A stretch of DNA of 14,702 nt from an uncultured Lachnospiraceae bacterium (GTDB lineage Bacteria; Bacillota; Clostridia; Lachnospirales; Lachnospiraceae): the NCBI GenBank assembly GCA_910585605.1, contig CAJUFL010000074.1, positions 1 to 14,702 of the forward strand. Reading direction: 5' to 3'. A program made the position numbers and the translations under genes. The notes beneath the pieces are model-generated. The model saw nothing but the letters and a program-made list of their open reading frames with translations, was not told where the DNA came from and did not search any database. Below are positions 1 to 7,337 of this stretch, in pieces; positions within the stretch are counted from its first letter, which is position 1; every line of letters starts with the position of its first letter.

Positions 1-75
1 CTCTCCCTCAAACCCCGGAAACCTCAACTTCGGTACTCTCTCCCCTAGACTATTATTTGAGGATACATTTGCCAT
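1..75 (-). CDS. hsdS: Type I restriction specificity subunit HsdS, N-terminal 25 codons only
   Basis: HsdS is the DNA-recognition subunit of a type I restriction-modification complex; its two target recognition domains read the halves of a bipartite site. Only the start is in the window: ATG at 75, then residues ending in VPKLRFPGFEGE, an opening very typical of Firmicute HsdS proteins. The start is well supported: an AGGAGGTG ribosome binding site lies inside the last codons of hsdM, whose stop is 5 bases upstream, so translation is probably coupled. The rest, including both recognition domains, lies beyond the left edge, so the target sequence cannot be inferred and any phase-variable extra hsdS fragments cannot be judged. 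Confidence 0.85.
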   Translation of the reverse strand, partial: MANVSSNNSLGERVPKLRFPGFEGE

Positions 76-80
76 AAAAA

Positions 81-1682
81 TTACACCTCCTCGCCAAAAG
101 GAAATTTCAGTCCAAGCTCGTCAAAATACGGCTTTAACTGTGAATCAACTTCCTTCATTTCTTTTCGTAATGCTATGATCTGATCTGCTACTTCATCCAA
201 ATCAATCTCTGGTTCCGGTTCAAATGTATCAACATACCTTGGAATATTAAGATTGTATCCGTTCTCTTCTATCTCTTCCATTGTTGCTACATGAGCGAAT
301 TTATCTATGTCCTTTCGCTCTGCATAGGCATTAAGAATTTTCTCGATATGCTTATCCTCCAGCGTGTTCTGGTTCTTGCCAGAAGAAAACTCCTTTGAAG
401 CATCAATGAAAAGAATATTGCCAGAGTTACCATTTCTCTTTGACTTAAGTACAAGAAGGCATACAGGAATTGATGTGCCATGAAACAGGTTCGCTGGCAA
501 ACCAATGACCGCATCCAATCTGTTCAAATCTCTTATGATATACTTACGAATCTGCTCCTCTGCACTACCTCTAAAAAGAACACCATGGGGAAGAAGTACT
601 GCTATCCTTCCGTCTTCTTCATCCATGTGATAAATCATATGCTCCAAAAAGGCAAAATCGGCATGGGATTTTGGTGCCAGTTTACCCGCACCGGAATATC
701 TCGGATCGTCTTCAAAGGACTTGTCCGCAGACCACTTTAAAGAATATGGCGGGTTACACACCTGAACCGTCATTTTAACATCGCCATATTTATCATCTTT
801 AAGGGTATCTCCCTTGTAGATATCAAATTTCTGATACTCTACTCCATGCATAAGCATATTCATTCTTGCAAGGTTATATGTAGAAGCATTGTTTTCCTGA
901 CCATAAAAATGTCCTACTCTTCCGGTTGTAAGATGTTTCTGTACCTCCAAAAGCATGGAAGCCGAACCACATGTACAGTCTCCTACGGTCTTTGCTTCAT
1001 CAAGACCAAATGATGCAAGTGTAGCACACAATTTACTCGGACCTGTAGGAGTGAAAAACTCTCCACCTTTTTTTCCTGCATCAGAAGCAAAAAGCCCAAT
1101 TAAAATCATATAAGCTGTACCAAGAACATCAAATTGGGAATCCTCAAGCATAAAATCAATTTCATTTATTCTTGACATCACCTTGCTGATAAGCTCCGTT
1201 CTTTCCGATACAGCGTCTCCCAAATCTGGATCTTGTAACTTCATATCATTGAAGAGTCCTGAAAAGTCAGATTCTGAACGCTGTCCCATCGTTGAACCTG
1301 TAACATCATTAATCGCTCTTTCCAAATCTTCAACAGAAAATTTGTCATCATCATTTTCTGGTTTCTCTATTCTTCTGATAAGATTTTTGAATAGATATTC
1401 CGGCTTTATAATATATCCAAGAGCCTCTATAGACCACTGTTCTATCATTTCCCTGAGATCATTATTATTGTATGCTTCTTCATACTGAATACCATCATTT
1501 TTTAACAGTTCATTATTCATATAATTCTCTGTTCGTTCAGAAAGGTATCTGTAGAAAATAATTCCAAGTATGTAATTCTTGAATTTTGAGGCATCCATAT
1601 TGCCTCTCAAATCATTTGCGATTGCCCACAGTTTCTGCGAAAGTTCGTTCGCCTGCTTCTGATATAATCCAGTGTCAGCCAT
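81..1682 (-). CDS. hsdM: Type I DNA methyltransferase subunit HsdM
   Basis: This is the N6-adenine methyltransferase subunit that uses S-adenosylmethionine to protect host sites and, with HsdR and HsdS, forms the restriction complex. The 533 residues match normal HsdM length. An HsdM_N-type helical region covers roughly residues 8-150. The catalytic domain follows, with GGEFFTP at 206-212, a SAM-binding motif I GDCTCGS at 235-241, and the catalytic motif IV NPPY at 310-313. Motif I is a slight variant of the usual D-P-x-C-G-S-G form. The ATG at 1682 lies 3 bases after the hsdR stop, with a GGGAGA site inside the hsdR end. It sits in the operon xre-hsdR-hsdM-hsdS and looks intact. Confidence 0.96.
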   Translation of the reverse strand: MADTGLYQKQANELSQKLWAIANDLRGNMDASKFKNYILGIIFYRYLSERTENYMNNELLKNDGIQYEEAYNNNDLREMIEQWSIEALGYIIKPEYLFKNLIRRIEKPENDDDKFSVEDLERAINDVTGSTMGQRSESDFSGLFNDMKLQDPDLGDAVSERTELISKVMSRINEIDFMLEDSQFDVLGTAYMILIGLFASDAGKKGGEFFTPTGPSKLCATLASFGLDEAKTVGDCTCGSASMLLEVQKHLTTGRVGHFYGQENNASTYNLARMNMLMHGVEYQKFDIYKGDTLKDDKYGDVKMTVQVCNPPYSLKWSADKSFEDDPRYSGAGKLAPKSHADFAFLEHMIYHMDEEDGRIAVLLPHGVLFRGSAEEQIRKYIIRDLNRLDAVIGLPANLFHGTSIPVCLLVLKSKRNGNSGNILFIDASKEFSSGKNQNTLEDKHIEKILNAYAERKDIDKFAHVATMEEIEENGYNLNIPRYVDTFEPEPEIDLDEVADQIIALRKEMKEVDSQLKPYFDELGLKFPFGEEV

Positions 1683-1685
1683 TTT

Positions 1686-4595
1686 CTATTCTCCCTCTGC
1701 TTTGTATTTCTTGTACAATGCTTCAACATATGCCTTTAGTCTTCTGATAAGGTTTGTGGTTTGAATAAGACCAAGTTTTTTATAACTAATCTCCACCCTT
1801 ATCCGTTCATCCGTTAGATTGCCGCTAAACGTGTATTCAGAAAACATTTCCGTTACTAATTCTGGCTTCAAATTATTTTCATATGCAAACTCTTCAATAT
1901 CTGCCTGCATTGATTCTTTTTCAAACTGCTCATATGTAGCCATGATATCCGCATCTGCTGGAAGCTCAAAGAATCTGGTCTGTATAAAAGCCTTCATCAC
2001 ATCACTCTTATATCGCATTGATTCATTATCTGAACGCTCAATTTCACGAATAATGAGGTCAATATCCTTCTGTTTATCCTCATCACTCTTGTTACTGTTT
2101 TTAGCACTCTTTAACAGATTAAGTATATACACCACATTGATTCTATCCGTTCTAACAAGTTCTATATCAAAATCTACATCTACAGGAACTTTTACCGTTT
2201 CTGTTCCATTCCCTTTGATTTGGTCATAATAGTACAAGTACCAACTCTTATAACCTTCATACTCATCTTCTCCCAGCACCACAGCCAGATCATCCCATTC
2301 AAACTTTGAAAATGTCTTTAGTGTCGCCAGAGTATGTGTCATGGTACGAAAAGCTATAATAAAAGCCCTGATATCATCTTCGTTTTGAAGATGTCCCGCC
2401 TTCTCTACAGTTGGTGCTACTTTTCTAAGTATCGGTTCCTGATTCACCCACTGATTAACATAGTATTCATAATTCTGTAACAGGTATTCATTGGGATCAC
2501 CATCCCCTGAGAATAACTTCAAAGCATCATCCTGCCACTTTTTGATGTTACGATATGATACTATTTGCCCAAACTGCTTCGTCTTTTTATAAACCCTATT
2601 TGTTCTGCTATATGCCTGTACCAATGTATGCCATATAAGATTCTTATCAAGGTATAATGTATTAAGTGGTTTTGCATCAAATCCAGTTAAAAACATATTG
2701 ACTACAAGAAGGATATCGACCTGTGGTAAATCTTTCTGTTTCATCCTCTTTGCTATATCTTTCCTATATGAATCAAATGTATCTATCGAAAATGCTGTTC
2801 CGTACATCTCATTGTATTCATTTATGCATCGAGAAAGCAGTTCCTGCGAATGCTCGTCAACCCCTTCTTCCATATCCTCATTTGCCTGATATGAAAATAT
2901 GGCAGCTACTTTGAGCCTCTTGTCTTCCTCTCTGCCAGCATTCAGTTTTTTAAATTCATCATAATATTTTCCAAGTGTCTTTATATTGTCCACTGCAAAA
3001 AGTGCTGTATATAAGTTGCTCTGCAAATGTACATGCTGCTCATGATGTTCCATTATATGATTTGCGATTTTTGCAATTCTTTCATCATCATGGTACAACT
3101 CATTAATATCTATCCCATGAATACGACAATATTCCGGATCATCCAAATTCTCTGGTTCAATTCCTTTTGTTGCCACATTATGTGCAAAAATAGTTCGCTG
3201 ATATTCCACCGAAAATCTCAGTACATTACCATCAGCGATAGCATCCTTAATCATATATTTATGAAGACAGGGATTTAATTTTCCGGCATGAAAAACATCT
3301 GCTGTTGTTCTTCCATCAGAACCCTTATTCGCTTCAAAAATGGGAGTCCCAGTAAAACCAATATAATTCGCATTCTCAAAATGTTTTTTAATTTCTCCAT
3401 GCATCTTTCCAAACTGTGATCTGTGGCACTCATCAATTATATAAACAACTTTCTTGTTTCGATATGTATCCATAAGTTCAGCATATTTTTTATTTTTAAC
3501 TGCATTAGCCATTTTCTGAATCGTGGTAACAAGAAGTTTTCTATCATTCTGCTTTAATTGCTTTACAAGGACATAGGTACTGTCCGAACTGTCAACGCAA
3601 TCTTTTTCAAAAGAATTATACTCATCAACCGTCTGGTCATCTAAATCTTTTCTATCTATCAAAAATATTACTTTGTCTATTCTTGGTTCGTCTCTAAGTA
3701 GCTGTGCAAGTTTAAAACTTGTAAGAGTTTTGCCTGAACCTGTACACGCAAAAACAAATCCATTTTGATTTGATTCAAGAACACGTTTCTTTGCTTCTTT
3801 AACAGCAAATATCTGATATGGCCGCATAACCATAAGAATCGGCTCGGATGTCCTGATAACCATATATTTATCAATAATTTCGGTTAATGCCGTCTTTCTA
3901 AAAAACTCTGTTGTAAAATCATTCAGAGCATTTATCCTCATATTCTTTTCATCAGTCCAAAAGAATACAAGACTTTTGAGAATCGGATTATAATTTCCAT
4001 CCACCATCTCGTTTTCATTACAGAAATATTTTGTCTGTACGGAATTTGAAACTACAAAAATCTGTAAAAAACGAAATAAACCTTTATATGAGAATTTTCT
4101 ATACCTGTTAATCTGATTGATTGCTTCGTTAATTTCAACCCCCGGCCTCTTAAGCTCGATTTGTACAATAGGAAGCCCATTAATAAGTACAGTAACATCA
4201 TAACGATTCTTATATTCAACATCGTTTTTATGCTCTTTATCCATAGTTATCTGGCGAGCCACTTGATAACTATTTCTTGTGGTATCTGATGAAAAGAAAT
4301 CCAAGTATACCGTCTCATCATTATCCAACGTAAGAATATATTTATCTCGCATAAGTTTTGCCGATTCATACACAGTCTTATTTTCAACAAAGGTCAATAC
4401 ACGAGAAAATTCTGTCTTGGAAAATTCAGCTTTTCCCTTTTTCTCAATTAACTTATCTTTATTAAATAAAGCTAACTGGTTTTTGAAATTTTCTAAAACA
4501 TCATCATAATTTTTTAATTCAATATATTCATAACCAATACTCTCAAGTCGATCTATGAATAAATTCTCTACTTCATACTCGGAAATCCACCCCAT
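1686..4595 (-). CDS. hsdR: Type I restriction endonuclease subunit HsdR
   Basis: This is the motor and nuclease subunit, which translocates DNA by ATP hydrolysis and cleaves at a distance from unmethylated sites. Numbered from the ATG at 4595 (969 residues): an HSDR_N PD-(D/E)xK nuclease domain with D133, then E147 and K149 in IELKRPG, followed by a QxxxY-like QINRY; a superfamily 2 helicase with Walker A TGSGKT at 285-290, DECH at 388-391, FTGTP at 414-418 and a motif VI QAYSRTNR; then the C-terminal region that binds the methylase. A TTG at 4616 is in frame, but AGGAGG lies 6 bases before the ATG at 4595, so I chose the ATG. All key residues are present and the gene appears functional. Confidence 0.96.
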   Translation of the reverse strand: MGWISEYEVENLFIDRLESIGYEYIELKNYDDVLENFKNQLALFNKDKLIEKKGKAEFSKTEFSRVLTFVENKTVYESAKLMRDKYILTLDNDETVYLDFFSSDTTRNSYQVARQITMDKEHKNDVEYKNRYDVTVLINGLPIVQIELKRPGVEINEAINQINRYRKFSYKGLFRFLQIFVVSNSVQTKYFCNENEMVDGNYNPILKSLVFFWTDEKNMRINALNDFTTEFFRKTALTEIIDKYMVIRTSEPILMVMRPYQIFAVKEAKKRVLESNQNGFVFACTGSGKTLTSFKLAQLLRDEPRIDKVIFLIDRKDLDDQTVDEYNSFEKDCVDSSDSTYVLVKQLKQNDRKLLVTTIQKMANAVKNKKYAELMDTYRNKKVVYIIDECHRSQFGKMHGEIKKHFENANYIGFTGTPIFEANKGSDGRTTADVFHAGKLNPCLHKYMIKDAIADGNVLRFSVEYQRTIFAHNVATKGIEPENLDDPEYCRIHGIDINELYHDDERIAKIANHIMEHHEQHVHLQSNLYTALFAVDNIKTLGKYYDEFKKLNAGREEDKRLKVAAIFSYQANEDMEEGVDEHSQELLSRCINEYNEMYGTAFSIDTFDSYRKDIAKRMKQKDLPQVDILLVVNMFLTGFDAKPLNTLYLDKNLIWHTLVQAYSRTNRVYKKTKQFGQIVSYRNIKKWQDDALKLFSGDGDPNEYLLQNYEYYVNQWVNQEPILRKVAPTVEKAGHLQNEDDIRAFIIAFRTMTHTLATLKTFSKFEWDDLAVVLGEDEYEGYKSWYLYYYDQIKGNGTETVKVPVDVDFDIELVRTDRINVVYILNLLKSAKNSNKSDEDKQKDIDLIIREIERSDNESMRYKSDVMKAFIQTRFFELPADADIMATYEQFEKESMQADIEEFAYENNLKPELVTEMFSEYTFSGNLTDERIRVEISYKKLGLIQTTNLIRRLKAYVEALYKKYKAEGE

Positions 4596-4617
4596 TTCCA
4601 GCCTCCTAACCAACAAA

Positions 4618-4827
4618 TTATCTTTCTATCTCAACAACATCATCCAGTCCACATTCCAATGCTATTGCTATTCTTGCCAAAACATCCAGAGATACATGTT
4701 CACTATTTGCCATCTTTGACATAGTACTGGATGCAATCTGGGTTTGTTTTCTCAATTCAGCCTTTGATACCTCTTTATCAATCAGCAATTTCCAAAGTGG
4801 TTTATAATTCACTTTTATATATTCCAT
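4618..4827 (-). CDS. Small Cro/CI-type (XRE) helix-turn-helix regulator leading the restriction operon
   Basis: A 69-residue protein made almost wholly of one XRE-like DNA-binding domain (HTH_26 type). The helix-turn-helix spans about residues 17-42, including SKAELRKQTQIASSTMSKM, followed by the family-typical LARIAIALECGLDDVVE. Its stop at 4618 is 22 bases before the hsdR ATG, so it is the first gene of the operon. GGAGG lies 9 bases before its ATG. By analogy with controller proteins of other restriction systems it probably regulates its own promoter and so the level of HsdR, HsdM and HsdS. That is inference; direct repeats next to the promoter at 4911-4939 are possible binding sites. The recognition sequence is unknown. 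Confidence 0.85.
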   Translation of the reverse strand: MEYIKVNYKPLWKLLIDKEVSKAELRKQTQIASSTMSKMANSEHVSLDVLARIAIALECGLDDVVEIER

Positions 4828-4893
4828 CTATGCAAACCTCCATAAATACTGCTTCATCTGATAATAATGTATCCTCAAGTTTTCTCCTTAACA

Positions 4894-4922
4894 AGTATAC
4901 CAAAGCCGCAACGATTTATCAA
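4894..4922 (-). promoter_or_regulatory. Sigma-A type promoter of the xre-hsdR-hsdM-hsdS operon
   Basis: On the minus strand, TTGATA (4917-4922) is separated by exactly 17 bases from TATACT (4894-4899), close to the vegetative consensus at both hexamers. Transcription would begin near 4887, giving a leader of about 60 bases before the xre ATG at 4827. No other comparable promoter is visible between the IS relic and xre. Confidence 0.75.
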
Positions 4923-4939
4923 GAAATTTGACGATTTAT
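4911..4939. promoter_or_regulatory. Direct repeats ACGATTTAT, possible operator at the xre promoter
   Basis: ACGATTTAT occurs at 4911-4919 and again at 4931-4939, a 20-bp period (about two helical turns) on one DNA face. The first copy overlaps the -35 hexamer, so a protein bound here could repress, or the outer copy could recruit polymerase. The small XRE protein encoded just downstream is the obvious candidate ligand. Binding is inference, and short AT-rich repeats arise easily by chance. The outer copy touches the left end of the IS relic. Confidence 0.35.
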
Positions 4940-4964
4940 GTTATTAACTTATGATAATGTCTCC
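4939..4964 (+). repeat. Left terminal inverted repeat of the IS relic
   Basis: Begins TGTTATTAACTT and continues to ATAATGTCTCC. It pairs with the reverse complement of 6422-6447; the shared core is TAACTT, then T at one position, then ATAATGT. The outer limit is inferred from where the similarity fades. Confidence 0.6.
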
Positions 4965-5012
4965 CTAGGATTTACTTGAAATAATGTCACTTTTTGATAA
5001 AATATAAAAGTT

Positions 5013-6295
5013 ATGAAAGAAGATAAGATTACATTGTCTCAAAAACAATTGAAAACATTCACTGTTATTAACCGTTTCATCGACAAGTCTATTACCAGAC
5101 AACAGGCTGCTGAGTTATTAGGTCTTTCTACACGCCAGATTACACGTATTAAGAAAGGAGTTCTTGAATCTGGTGCGAAACTCTGATTTACAAAAATACT
5201 GGCAGAAAGCCTTCTCATGCCCTTTCGGATGAAACAGAGGAAGCCACCCTTATGATTTATTCCCGCCCGGAATTGTCTGGGATTAACTTCCTTCATTTCA
5301 AAGATATACTCCTTGCAGATTTTGGAATTGATATTTCCTATTTTGCCCTTCTTAGTATACTAAAAATGAAGGATTCGAAAGCCCCAAAAAGAAAAAAATC
5401 CGGCACCGCACCCACCAACGCAAAGGAAAACCCCATCCCGGTCAGCTTATACAGATCGATGCCACTCCTTACGAATGATTTGGCGGCAGAATCAGATATT
5501 CCCTTCATGGGGCGATAGATTTTCTCTACTAGAAAAGCCATCCATCTGTTTATAACGCGGAATGAAGACCTGCATGGATATCTGGAAACCCTCCGCCAAT
5601 ACTGCCTTGACTTTGCTGTTCCACAAACAGTCTATTCTGACAACCAAACCATTTTCCGTTCACCCAAAATCAGAAAACTGACGGTTGATAAATGGATTCA
5701 CGGAAAAGAGGTCCATCTTACACAGTTTGGCAGATCCATGCATGAATCAGGGGGGTGATCTGATCTTTGCAAAACACCACAAGCAAAGGGGTATATCGAG
5801 CGTTTATGGGCAACCCTGCAGAGCCGTTTACCCGTCGAGCTGGCCAAAAGGGGCATTACAACTGTATCTGTGGCAAACTGCTTTCTGGAAAATGAATACA
5901 GGGATCTGTTCAATCAAAAATTCTGTGGTGAACCCAGGGCAGAATCTATCTTTTTCCCATTGGGAAAAAATACAGATATCGACTCCATCCTCTGCATAAA
6001 ACATACCAGAAAAGCAGATGCTTTCAAATCCTTGTCCGGGGATTCCCAGTCATCAGTTCCATGACAGAAATAACAGTCCTTATGAATCCCCGTTTTGGAA
6101 TACAATGGACGTATTTACGATACTATCCGCTACATAAAACCTGAGCGAAAAAATCCAAGCACAAAAGTCACTAAAAAGGTAATCAATACGATATAACCCC
6201 ATCTTCAGCTGCGGCATAGTACAGACGCATGGGAAAACATATGGTGGATAGAATACTATAACCTGTCATTAAAATTTCTTTATGAATTTTTTTGA
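5013..6295 (+). pseudogene. ISNCY-family transposase, multiply frameshifted
   Basis: Read across three frames this is one DDE transposase of about 427 codons. It opens with an N-terminal helix-turn-helix (MKEDKITLSQKQLKTF..., ending LGLSTRQITRIKKG), then NTGRKPSHALSDE and QRKGKPHPGQLIQIDATPYE. The probable catalytic triad codons survive: D at 5458-5460 (QIDA), D at 5639-5641 (YSDN) and E at 5798-5800 (GYIERLWATLQ). The C terminus ends in NLSLKFLYEFF at 6295. Breaks seen: a frame change near 5183 ending the first frame at TGA 5184-5186, a lost A in the A-run near 5365, TGA at 5476-5478 where the family has Trp, a frame change near 5520, disturbance near 5755-5765, and more frame changes near 6060-6105. 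The family assignment is from memory of motif strings; the decay is seen directly. Confidence 0.88.
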
Positions 6296-6320
6296 GAAAC
6301 AACAGTCTTCCTTAATAAAA

Positions 6321-6366
6321 TATCTGGCAGCAGTATACTTGATGCTACCAGATAGAACACGATTTT
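6321..6366 (+). terminator. Probable Rho-independent terminator of the transposase
   Basis: Twelve-base arms at 6321-6332 (TATCTGGCAGCA) and 6343-6354 (TGCTACCAGATA) pair with one mismatch around a 10-base loop. A T-run (ATTTTTTAT) follows about 8 bases later. It lies 26 bases after the transposase stop and inside the IS. Confidence 0.5.
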
Positions 6367-6421
6367 TTATAAATACTATTTGCAAAAATGACATTTTGTA
6401 GAAATAATATACAGTAAAAAA

Positions 6422-6447
6422 AGTAACATTATTAAAAGTTATTGACA
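6422..6447 (-). repeat. Right terminal inverted repeat of the IS relic
   Basis: Read on the minus strand it begins TGTCAATAACTTTTAATAAT and continues GTTAC. It matches the left end in the TAACTT and ATAATGT blocks. It contains an outward TTGACA (6442-6447), but no -10 follows at the right spacing. Confidence 0.6.
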
Positions 6448-6596
6448 ACCCATTTATCCTCATTTTGGCGAAAAAGGGCAAACCGTTTTATCCTCTCCCG
6501 TTTTTCCCAAAAATGTTCAAAATTTTTATTCTCCTTTTGGGATTTTATTTACTCCTATCTCTCAAATGCCTTGATTCTCTTAGTCTCTCTCCTTTT

Positions 6597-6679
6597 CCCA
6601 AAAATAAAAACAGACCCCAAAAACAGGTTTTTTCTTCCTGCTTTCAAGGTCTGTTTCTTGCTTTTATTCTCTTTTTGGG
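6597..6679. repeat. Long nested inverted repeat (about 83 nt)
   Basis: Outer arms CCCAAAAA (from 6597) and TTTTTGGG (6672-6679), middle arms AAACAGACC (6608-6616) and GGTCTGTTT (6648-6656, perfect), inner arms CAGG (6624-6627) and CCTG (6637-6640). Together they make a nested stem that could form in RNA from either strand or act as a bidirectional terminator. The same flanking strings occur in simpler form at 6506-6541 (CCCAAAA and TTTTGGG). Confidence 0.5.
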
Positions 6680-6846
6680 GACAATGCCTTTTACCCCTTG
6701 TAGGATATTTGGCTTTGCCCTGAAATATTTCAACTTATTCGAACTCGACTTTTCCTAACTAATTTTGTTTAGTGGTTATTCTCTGTCGATTATGTAAATC
6801 TCTTGATTATTTGATATATCCATATTATCCTGCCTATATGAACTAA

Positions 6847-6877
6847 TGTTATCATTTTGTTATCGCTGTTGATAACA
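6847..6877. repeat. Inverted repeat TGTTATCA / TGATAACA
   Basis: Perfect 8-bp arms at 6847-6854 and 6870-6877 with a 15-base spacer that carries a further TGTTATCG (6859-6866). It resembles a regulator site, but no gene start lies close, so its role is unknown. Confidence 0.35.
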
Positions 6878-7025
6878 CTGGCTCGGCAACTGCGGATAAT
6901 AGCTATATGCTATGGTTTAAATTATAAGCGATTTTGCTAAGAAAATCAATTATTTTTTGCACCACCTCCAATAATCTCACAGCACTGACCAGATATTTCC
7001 ACGAAACAACCAAAGCAATAAAACT

Positions 7026-7337
7026 TTATTTTATTTTCAAATAATAAGGCTTAATTTTCTCCAGAAAAGTAGTATCTTTTTCTTCTTCTACGCTCAATAC
7101 GGTCAAATCAACGGGTAATCCACTTGCCTTTTCCAGTTCATCTAAAATCATTAATATATCATTGTTAATCCTATTTGAATAATTTAAGTAAATAGCTAAT
7201 ATATCAACATCATTATGAACCATCTCTGGTTTTAATATTGACCCAAATAAATATACATTTTCAAAGGAGTCAAATAAATCTATATGTTCACTTACCAGTT
7301 TAGGAATATCCCTATCTAAATTTGTTAATGTATCCAT
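7026..7337 (-). CDS. Minimal nucleotidyltransferase (MNT) domain protein
   Basis: A 103-residue protein with the polymerase-beta-like nucleotidyltransferase signature: FGS at 31-33, then NDVDIL with metal-binding D43 and D45 ten residues after the G-S, and a third acid at D77 in PVDLTV. The spacing fits the MNT family, whose members include antitoxins that AMPylate HEPN partners. The catalytic acids are all present, so activity is plausible; the substrate is unknown. Its ATG lies inside the end of the HNH gene (26-base overlap), with AAGG 6 bases before it, so the two are translationally coupled. No HEPN protein is nearby. By position the HNH protein is the likely partner or target, which is inference. 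Confidence 0.75.
   Translation of the reverse strand: MDTLTNLDRDIPKLVSEHIDLFDSFENVYLFGSILKPEMVHNDVDILAIYLNYSNRINNDILMILDELEKASGLPVDLTVLSVEEEKDTTFLEKIKPYYLKIK

Larger units (their letters stand above)
4939..6447 (+). mobile_element. Decayed ISNCY-like (IS1202-type) insertion sequence, about 1.5 kb
   Basis: The element consists of a broken ISNCY-type transposase on the plus strand flanked by imperfect terminal inverted repeats. The ends read TGT...ACA. From 4945 inward on the left and from 6441 inward on the right, 15 of 20 bases agree, including TAACTT and ATAATGT. A second copy of the ATAATGTCACTTTTT-like motif sits just inside the left end, and a related motif inside the right end. The size fits the family. 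Exact ends are uncertain by a few bases because the copy is worn. It lies about 17 bp upstream of the -35 of the restriction operon and cannot be active in itself. Confidence 0.75.
6448..7025. other. Gene-free AT-rich interval with hairpins
   Basis: No credible coding sequence is seen on either strand; the open frames here (plus strand, 6442-6758) are low-complexity Phe/Leu/Ser-rich strings from polypyrimidine runs. The interval holds two related T-rich repeat units (6501-6545 and 6592-6680), the second folded into a long hairpin, an inverted repeat at 6847-6877, and a small palindrome ATAGC-TATAT-GCTAT at 6899-6913. No tRNA or convincing promoter was found. It is the region downstream of the HNH/nucleotidyltransferase operon. 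Confidence 0.6.

Noticed and set aside
58..4877. TTGAGGATACATT at 58-70 (plus) and 4865-4877 (minus), a possible inverted pair around hsdR/hsdM
   Set aside because: A single 13-base match between strands is expected by chance in a window of this size and composition.
5530..5532. TAG as a second nonsense mutation in the transposase
   Set aside because: It is only reached after a frame change near 5520; the restored frame reads through it as STRKAIHLF.
6442..6470. Outward promoter from the IS right end (TTGACA at 6442-6447)
   Set aside because: No -10-like hexamer occurs 16-18 bases downstream (sequence there is TTGGCG).
6442..6758. Plus-strand open frames rich in Phe, Leu and Ser
   Set aside because: Low-complexity translations of polypyrimidine DNA with hairpins; no ribosome binding site or family resemblance.
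7026..7337. HEPN/MNT type VII toxin-antitoxin pair
   Set aside because: No HEPN protein with an RxxxxH motif is encoded beside it; the coupled gene is an HNH protein.
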